Positions 58,585 through 64,000 of a DNA stretch of 64,000 nucleotides are shown piece after piece (positions within the stretch are counted from its first letter, which is position 1; every line of letters starts with the position of its first letter). The translations under genes were made by a program, and so were the position numbers. A model generated the notes under the pieces. The model was given only the letters and a program-made list of their open reading frames with translations, was not told the origin of the DNA and made no database searches. Location of the stretch: contig BJOX01000371.1 of NCBI GenBank assembly GCA_009731375.1, positions 202,183 through 266,182 of the forward strand, given 5' to 3'. The stretch is from Paulinella micropora. Its lineage: Eukaryota; Cercozoa; Imbricatea; Euglyphida.

Positions 58585-61500
58585 ATGAGCCAATTCAAAA
58601 GTTTATTAGGCTTGAATGAAATCTCCACAGATAGTCTTTCAATCGCAAACTTAGACTTAACTAATACAAACATAGTAGGCCTTAATACAGATAGAGTGCC
58701 AGAAGATGCAGACCCCGTAAATCTTTATTTCACTGACGGTCGATTTGATGCGAGACTGGCTACCAAAAGTACGGCGGACATTGAAGAAGGAAAAAATTTA
58801 TACTACACCGAGCAACGAGTTAGGGACAATGACGAGGTTAAAGCCTCAACTCAACACCGCTCTAATACGAGTAATCCGCATCAAACCAGTTTATACAATT
58901 TGATAGATACAAACATATCCACACCAACGGTCGGTCAATACTTAACTTATAATGATGTGGATGGTAAATGGAGGAATACCACCCTGGGGTCAATTGACAC
59001 ACTATCTGATGTAGTCATAACCGCACCAGTGGCGATGAATAGTTATCTAACATATAATTCAATAAACGGGGTAAATAAAACCTTTCCGATAAATGTTGAT
59101 GAATCGGGCAATATTAGTATGGGAGGGTATTTGAACATAACAGGAGTTAATTTATTGAATACAAAAGATGTTGATGATTGGATAACAGAACACATAGCGA
59201 ACAATGCGAAAGTGTCAGCGGATGGTTCAATAGACACACACAGCGATGTAGTAATTACGGGCACGCCCGCAGACAATCAACTGCTTATTTATTCAACAGG
59301 TCAATGGCGAAACACGAATTCCCCTTTTCTGAGATTAGATGGAACAGCGAACATGACGGGAGGGTTAAATATGAATTCACAAAATATTACGAATGTGGGT
59401 CAATTAAATGGCAGGTCTATCGCAACTCTGTATTCAGAACATGACACTAATAAAGCGAAAGTGTCAGCCGACGGAAGCATAGACACACACAGCGATGTTA
59501 TCATATCAACTGCGGCAGACAATCAACTGCTCATTTATAGCACAGGGCAATGGAGAAATACAAACTCTCCGTTTCTTAGATTAGATGGGACAGCAAACAT
59601 GACGGGCGGACTAAATATGAACAGTCAAAACATAACAAATGTGGGCTCACTAAATGGGAGAGTTGTTTCAACTTTATTCACAGAGCACGATGCGAACAAA
59701 GCGAAAGTGTCAGCCGATGGGTCAATTGATACTCACAGCGATGTTATCATATCAACTGCGGCAGACAATCAACTACTTATTTATAGCACAGGACGATGGC
59801 GAAATGTGGCTTCACCGTTTCTTAGATTAGACGGCACAGCCAATATGACGGCAGGGTTGAATATGGGCAGATTTGCTATATCAAATGTCGGTAATGTTGA
59901 TGGGGTTGATGTCTCGGTGCTTGATACTTCTGTCGTGAAACTAACAGGCGACCAAACCATAGGAGGAAATAAGACATTTAGCGATAAGATAACAACTTCA
60001 TTAACTTCAAATATAAGCCGACCAATAATCATAGGCAACTCGTCAAAATCACTTAATGGGGCGACAGGAGGATTAGAATTGTATGGAACTTCAGGTAATA
60101 TTGGAGGAGCACACTTACAGGCGATAACAACACAAGATGCTTATCCAACATTTCAATTATTGAATTGGACACACGACAATGTGAGTTTAGTTTTTGATGC
60201 TTATTTTGACGGGACGAACTGGAAATCAAGCCACAGCGGTTCAAACTTTTCAATAGCAAAGGGAGGCAATAAACTTGTTTTTAACTATAAATCAGGAATA
60301 ACGGCAGGAAATAATATAACATGGAGCGAGGCGATGAATATAAGCACGGCGGGATTACTAACAGCAAATGCGGGAGTATCTACAACCACTTTGACAACGA
60401 GCGACAATGTAGTTATAGGGGCAGGAAAAAGCTTTTTTATTGATAGAAGCGGGGCGACAATACAAAATAAATTAGTTTTATGGGCTGGAGGCACTCCGTC
60501 AGCAACTGCCTTTCTTGGTTTTGGTGTTGCTAGTCAAACTTTAATATGTAATGTCAATGCTTCAACAGATAGCCACGTATTTTATTATGGGGGCTCAAAT
60601 GAGTTGTTAAGGGTTAATAAAACAGCAATTACGGCAACAAAATCAATAATAGCAAATGGAGGCTTAAATATGAATAGTCAAAATATAACGAATACAGGCT
60701 CACTAAATGGACGGGTCGTATCTACTCTATTTAGCGAACACGATACGAACACGGCGAAAGTGTCTGCGAGTGGCTCAATAGATACACACAGCGATGTTAT
60801 TATTACAACCCCCGCGAATGGTCAATTACTCACATATAACGGCACAAACTGGGTAAATTCAACAGGGTCGTTGGCTTTCCTCGCTTTATCTGGCGGAACA
60901 ATGACAGGGGATGTAAAATATGGGGCTTCTGCTTTTACTCTATACACCGCCCCGCAGACTATGACAACTAATTCAGCGCCTTCTCCATTTGTTGCTTCTG
61001 CTTCTGACGAATACAATCCAGCTTATTATGCCTTTAACTCAAACCAGAACGATTACTGGACAACGGCTATATATTACAATGACACGACGGGAGTATATAC
61101 AAGAGTTCCCGCGGCAACGAATACTTGGGGTGGTGTGGGATATACAGGCGAATATATAAAAATAGATTTAGGGGCTATATACAGGATAAAAATTTATTAT
61201 GTGCGGTCTTCTTCTGCGAACTTCATTGAAACTACCGCGTCTATATGGTATGTGGGGACAAGTAGCGACAATATAACATATACTTTATGGGATAGTAGAA
61301 GCGGTGAGGCGTGGGCAAGTCAAACGACAAAGACATATAGCCCCGCTTCAAATGCTACCGCCAGATATATTATTTTCGTAGTAAATAAAACGGGGAGTGG
61401 CGGAACTTCTTTTAGAAGTCAACCCCGTATAGCCAGTCTGTATTTTGATTATGAGACATTTAACTATGATTTAACGAATGTTAGAAATATGACGGGCTAC

Positions 61501-62475
61501 TCAATAACAACGAGCGGAGCCATAACAGCCAGCGGATTAATCACGGCGAGTGGAGGATTGACAGGGACCACATTAACTGCCAGTGGATTAATAACGGCAA
61601 ATGCGGGAGTTGATATGAAAAGTCAGATTATGTCAAATTTAGCCACTCCATCGGCTTCAACAGACGGAGCAAATAAAACTTATGTGGATACATTAGACGG
61701 GCAAAATGTGAAATTAACTGGAACACAAACGATAGCAGGAACAAAAGAATTCAGCGGAATATTGGCGACTTCTCTTGGTGTCCCGTGTATAGTAGGTAGG
61801 AATACAAAGGGAACAGGTGCGACGGGGGGATTAGAATTATACGGAACCAACAACAATATGAATGGACCACATATACAAGCTTTTGTTAATACATCTGTTT
61901 ATCCTACATTCCAATTATTAAACTGGGGGCAGGACAATATTGCTTTAAGTTTTGATTGTTATTACGATGGGGCGAACTGGAAATCAAGCGACCCTGGCTC
62001 AAACTTTCAAATATACAAAATTACAGATAAACTAAGTTTTTTATACAAATCGGGAGTAGCACTTGGAGGAACTGTGGCATTTAGTGAGGCGATGAATATA
62101 AACACGGCGGGGTTGATAACGGCGAATGCTGGAATAAGCACAACAACGGCGACTGCTAGTGGAGTGATAACCGCAAATGCTGGTATTAGTTCGGCTCAAA
62201 CTATTACAATGACTAATTCAGGCTCGCAACTTTACTTTTCGGACGGCACGACATCAACTTGCGGAATAAGGTGGTCTGACGATAACCACGGAGTATTCTG
62301 TCAAAGAAATGCTAAGTATATGATTATTAGGGAGTATGGCGACATACATTTTCAAACAGCGGGCTCAACTTGGCGAGCACAGATGAATTCAGGCGGTCTT
62401 TATGTCCCTTCACAAGGTGCTTCTACTTCTGTTCAAATAGGTATGTCAAGGTCTGGTTTCCAAATGAACCAATGA
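58585..62475 (+). CDS. Large repeat-rich fibre-like protein with a discoidin-like domain
   Basis: 1,296 residues, no signal peptide. Residues 200-460 hold three 82-84-residue repeats (KVSADGSIDTHSDV ... QLLIYSTGQWRN ... LRLDGTANMTGGLNMNSQNI ... EHD), with a fourth partial copy near 725. A second repeat pair (ATGGLELYG ... PTFQLLNW ... NWKSS ... GSNF) lies near 490-600 and 1080-1180. Residues about 790-960 resemble an F5/8-type C (discoidin) galactose-binding domain (YYAFNSNQNDYWTT ... GEYIKIDLGAIYRIKIYYVR). The Asn/Gly/Thr-rich beta-structured repeats are typical of trimeric fibres. The frame stops at 62475, just before the S74 domain encoded in another frame. Role inferred: host-surface binding by the particle. 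Confidence 0.8.
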   Translation: MSQFKSLLGLNEISTDSLSIANLDLTNTNIVGLNTDRVPEDADPVNLYFTDGRFDARLATKSTADIEEGKNLYYTEQRVRDNDEVKASTQHRSNTSNPHQTSLYNLIDTNISTPTVGQYLTYNDVDGKWRNTTLGSIDTLSDVVITAPVAMNSYLTYNSINGVNKTFPINVDESGNISMGGYLNITGVNLLNTKDVDDWITEHIANNAKVSADGSIDTHSDVVITGTPADNQLLIYSTGQWRNTNSPFLRLDGTANMTGGLNMNSQNITNVGQLNGRSIATLYSEHDTNKAKVSADGSIDTHSDVIISTAADNQLLIYSTGQWRNTNSPFLRLDGTANMTGGLNMNSQNITNVGSLNGRVVSTLFTEHDANKAKVSADGSIDTHSDVIISTAADNQLLIYSTGRWRNVASPFLRLDGTANMTAGLNMGRFAISNVGNVDGVDVSVLDTSVVKLTGDQTIGGNKTFSDKITTSLTSNISRPIIIGNSSKSLNGATGGLELYGTSGNIGGAHLQAITTQDAYPTFQLLNWTHDNVSLVFDAYFDGTNWKSSHSGSNFSIAKGGNKLVFNYKSGITAGNNITWSEAMNISTAGLLTANAGVSTTTLTTSDNVVIGAGKSFFIDRSGATIQNKLVLWAGGTPSATAFLGFGVASQTLICNVNASTDSHVFYYGGSNELLRVNKTAITATKSIIANGGLNMNSQNITNTGSLNGRVVSTLFSEHDTNTAKVSASGSIDTHSDVIITTPANGQLLTYNGTNWVNSTGSLAFLALSGGTMTGDVKYGASAFTLYTAPQTMTTNSAPSPFVASASDEYNPAYYAFNSNQNDYWTTAIYYNDTTGVYTRVPAATNTWGGVGYTGEYIKIDLGAIYRIKIYYVRSSSANFIETTASIWYVGTSSDNITYTLWDSRSGEAWASQTTKTYSPASNATARYIIFVVNKTGSGGTSFRSQPRIASLYFDYETFNYDLTNVRNMTGYSITTSGAITASGLITASGGLTGTTLTASGLITANAGVDMKSQIMSNLATPSASTDGANKTYVDTLDGQNVKLTGTQTIAGTKEFSGILATSLGVPCIVGRNTKGTGATGGLELYGTNNNMNGPHIQAFVNTSVYPTFQLLNWGQDNIALSFDCYYDGANWKSSDPGSNFQIYKITDKLSFLYKSGVALGGTVAFSEAMNINTAGLITANAGISTTTATASGVITANAGISSAQTITMTNSGSQLYFSDGTTSTCGIRWSDDNHGVFCQRNAKYMIIREYGDIHFQTAGSTWRAQMNSGGLYVPSQGASTSVQIGMSRSGFQMNQ

Positions 62476-62744
62476 TTTTAATAAGGTCGGGTAATAACGC
62501 TAGTAATCGGGGGTTTATCGGTCACAGTGGCTCACAACTTTATACTTGGAATACTTCAAATACAAATGGCGAACCTTCGGGAGGATATAACTATATGGCG
62601 GTTGGAGGCGGTTGGGGATACTCGTCGGATAGGAGATTGAAGGCGGATATTAAAACATTAGAATGTGGCGATTGTTGCGAGAAATTACTAAAATTAAATT
62701 GTTGCTCGTATGATTGGAAAACAGATGAGAAAGAAAGAAACTGA
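62440..62744 (+). pseudogene. S74 chaperone domain of the fibre, in a shifted frame
   Basis: After the fibre frame stops, another frame continues the fibre (GNNASNRGFIGHSGSQLYTW) and contains the S74 intramolecular chaperone start YSSDRRLKADIKTL, including the Ser-Asp pair used for self-cleavage in this family. It stops at 62744. The frameshift lies somewhere in about 62440-62475. Either a true mutation, programmed shifting, or a sequencing error. Confidence 0.7.
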
Positions 62745-62976
62745 CGAAGTTAAAAAAATATTTCCAGAGTTTGTTGAGGCTACGAGTATGAAAATAGGCG
62801 ACGATGAAAACATAGAAGGAATAGAATATACAAGTTTTATACCAATTCTTGTAAGTGCTTTTCAACATATGGCGGAAAAGGTAGTTAATTTAGAAAAAGA
62901 AAATAAAACTTTGCTTAATATATTACAAGACCAAGCAAACCAATTAGCAGAAATCAGAGCGTGTATTTCCTCCTAA
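62710..62976 (+). pseudogene. C-terminal end of the S74 domain, in a third frame
   Basis: A third frame continues with EFVEATSMKIGDDENIEGIE, then SFIPILVSAFQHMAEKVVNL and a coiled-coil tail, matching the usual S74 ending (Tyr/Thr-rich strand, then a helical coiled coil). A second shift lies in about 62710-62744. It ends TAATG, overlapping the next start. It could be a separate short gene starting at 62710, but the domain logic favours a split fibre. Confidence 0.6.
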
Positions 62977-63314
62977 TGCCTCCTAGATTACACCCTCCAC
63001 CAATCATAGAAGTAGATGGTGAACTGACACCCGAGTTGAAGAATCGTGTGCTAGATGTCCAAATTAAGCAGGAAGAGAAAAAATTAGACCACGAATACGA
63101 GGACAACTGGGACTGTTGTATGACTAAGCGAAAAACTGACAGCCGTCATATTAAATACTTATTTCAAATGGGTATCATTATCGCTATTATAACCCTTTGT
63201 ATCGTGAGGCTGTCTGAAAAGAACTTACCGTGTGAAGTTGCTAACACTTATGTAGGCATTTTGACCTTGCTTATAGGCATTTGCCTTCCTTCTCCATCTT
63301 CAAGTAAGAAATGA
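62976..63314 (+). CDS. Two-helix membrane protein, Polinton-like-virus type
   Basis: 112 residues. Starts MPPRLHPPPIIEVDGELTPE; the ATG overlaps the preceding stop (TAATG). Hydrophilic first half, CC pair at 47-48, basic RKTDSRHIK, transmembrane helices at about 61-79 and 90-104, and a short tail LPSPSSSKK. The layout (DWDCC-type motif, two helices, LPSP-Lys end) recalls small membrane proteins found in Polinton-like viruses and virophages; from memory of the family, not a search. Probably a virion-membrane or entry-associated protein; function unknown. Confidence 0.65.
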   Translation: MPPRLHPPPIIEVDGELTPELKNRVLDVQIKQEEKKLDHEYEDNWDCCMTKRKTDSRHIKYLFQMGIIIAIITLCIVRLSEKNLPCEVANTYVGILTLLIGICLPSPSSSKK

Positions 63315-63530
63315 ACACTCGTACAAATAGACTTTATACCACGAAGCATCATTTGAGCAAATTAAAGGTTTAGCTTCATCAAAACTAATACACCAATCAC
63401 TCATCGGCTTATACACACATCCCTTTTGGATACAATAAAGACAACTTTCATTTTTTTTATCACTGACCCGAGAATAAAAGTCGCAGGCGGACCGAGCAGA
63501 AATATTAATTAATAAAAAGTTTATGAGCAT
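63300..63530 (-). CDS. Cys-rich secreted-type mini-protein
   Basis: 76 residues from MLINFLLINISARSACDFYS (a start at 63569 is possible but would overlap the divergent gene). Short hydrophobic N-terminus consistent with a signal peptide, then about seven Cys (CDFYS ... ESCLYCIQKGCVYK ... WCISF ... LICSN ... YEC). Spacing loosely recalls a PSI/plexin-type repeat; weak. The 3' end overlaps the end of the membrane-protein gene by 15 bases. Confidence 0.5.
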   Translation of the reverse strand: MLINFLLINISARSACDFYSRVSDKKNESCLYCIQKGCVYKPMSDWCISFDEAKPLICSNDASWYKVYLYECSFLT

Positions 63531-63548
63531 TTTAGTATAAAGGGCAAC

Positions 63549-63920
63549 ATGGCAGACTATAAATTCCAAAAGATTATTTTTCTAAGTAATGATTTTCCAG
63601 GCGGGGTTAATGGTAGCAAGACATTTGACAAAAACATTCAAATGAACTTTACCCCAACCAGAATGAATGTTAAGTTTATACACTATATGAATGACACGAC
63701 AGAGACGAAAACGAAAATCCTTCATATGGATCGCATTGGAATCATCGGCACATTCGCTGACAGCAACGTCGCAAACATTTCCAATCTCAGCTACAACTTG
63801 GGGATTATTAATTGGACTGACGGTCAATACACATTTAGAGTACTTAAAACGGACAATGGCAGTATTGAGACTGACCTCCTAGCTGGAAGGATTGTTATTT
63901 GTTTGGAATTTTTGGCATAG
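63549..63920 (+). CDS. 123-residue beta-rich protein, unknown
   Basis: Starts MADYKFQKIIFLSNDFPGGV. Alternating hydrophobic strands, many Asn/Thr, no Cys cluster or membrane helix. It starts 18 bases from the divergent Cys-rich gene. The composition suggests a virion structural or cement-like protein, but no family is recognised. Confidence 0.65.
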   Translation: MADYKFQKIIFLSNDFPGGVNGSKTFDKNIQMNFTPTRMNVKFIHYMNDTTETKTKILHMDRIGIIGTFADSNVANISNLSYNLGIINWTDGQYTFRVLKTDNGSIETDLLAGRIVICLEFLA

Positions 63921-64000
63921 GGGCCTGCTCCCCCTATAACCCCGCAGGTAAAAAAATATATTTTAGAATATATAATATATTGGAGGTGCGGAGGCGAAGT
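63921..64000. other. AT-rich spacer at the window edge
   Basis: GCCTGCTCCCCC...CCCCGCAGG followed by an A/T run (ATATATTTTAGAATATATAA). Possible terminator or promoter for genes beyond the window. No right terminus of the element is visible. Confidence 0.4.

Overview
This window is eukaryotic. It has spliceosomal exons with GT/AG borders, introns made of microsatellite, a piggyBac transposon and an endogenous virus-like element. The domain mix (Dbl-type RhoGEF, algal-style piggyBac, Polinton-like virus genes) suggests a unicellular alga or other protist; the species cannot be fixed from sequence alone.

Bases 1-49,663 read as one plus-strand host gene running in from the left. Fragments lying between AG and GT join in phase over most of the region to give a RhoGEF: an acidic/proline-rich N-terminus, a basic Ser-rich segment, a C-x4-C-x10-C-x2-H zinc-finger-like motif, a complete DH domain, a PH domain and a short tail. 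About 23 exons of 30-181 nt (about 1.5 kb coding) are spread over 33 kb. The introns are almost entirely (TATG)n, (TCTA)n, (GATA)n, (TG)n, (GTA)n, (GAT)n and similar repeats. The striking point is that most introns carry repeated partial copies ('echoes') of the neighbouring exon, in a polar layout. Copies of an exon's 5' edge, with its AG acceptor, lie upstream of the full exon. Copies of its 3' edge, with its donor, lie downstream. The 16.5-kb satellite at the left end appears to be the extreme case: about 180-200 copies of the 5' part of the first recognisable exon.

A 720-bp element with identical 174-bp direct terminal repeats occurs at 22.6-23.3 kb, again (5'-truncated) at 48.8-49.5 kb, and as an inverted fragment at 25.3 kb, always next to TCTA/GATA repeats. 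A nearly complete piggyBac element (50,465-53,348) follows, with TTAA at one end and CTAA at the other.

After an 861-bp assembly gap, 55,227-64,000 is an AT-rich, gene-dense virus-like element. It holds a retroviral-type integrase with a D,D-35-D triad, a charged 161-residue protein, a 1,296-residue repeat-rich fibre with a discoidin-like domain and an S74 chaperone tail split over three frames, a two-helix membrane protein, a Cys-rich secreted peptide and several small proteins. No capsid, ATPase or polymerase gene lies in the window, so 'Polinton-like' is an inference. Frameshifts and a stop suggest partial decay or draft errors. Six runs of N interrupt the sequence (1285-1392, 17521-17530, 36314-36394, 37407-38273, 45121-45464, 54366-55226).
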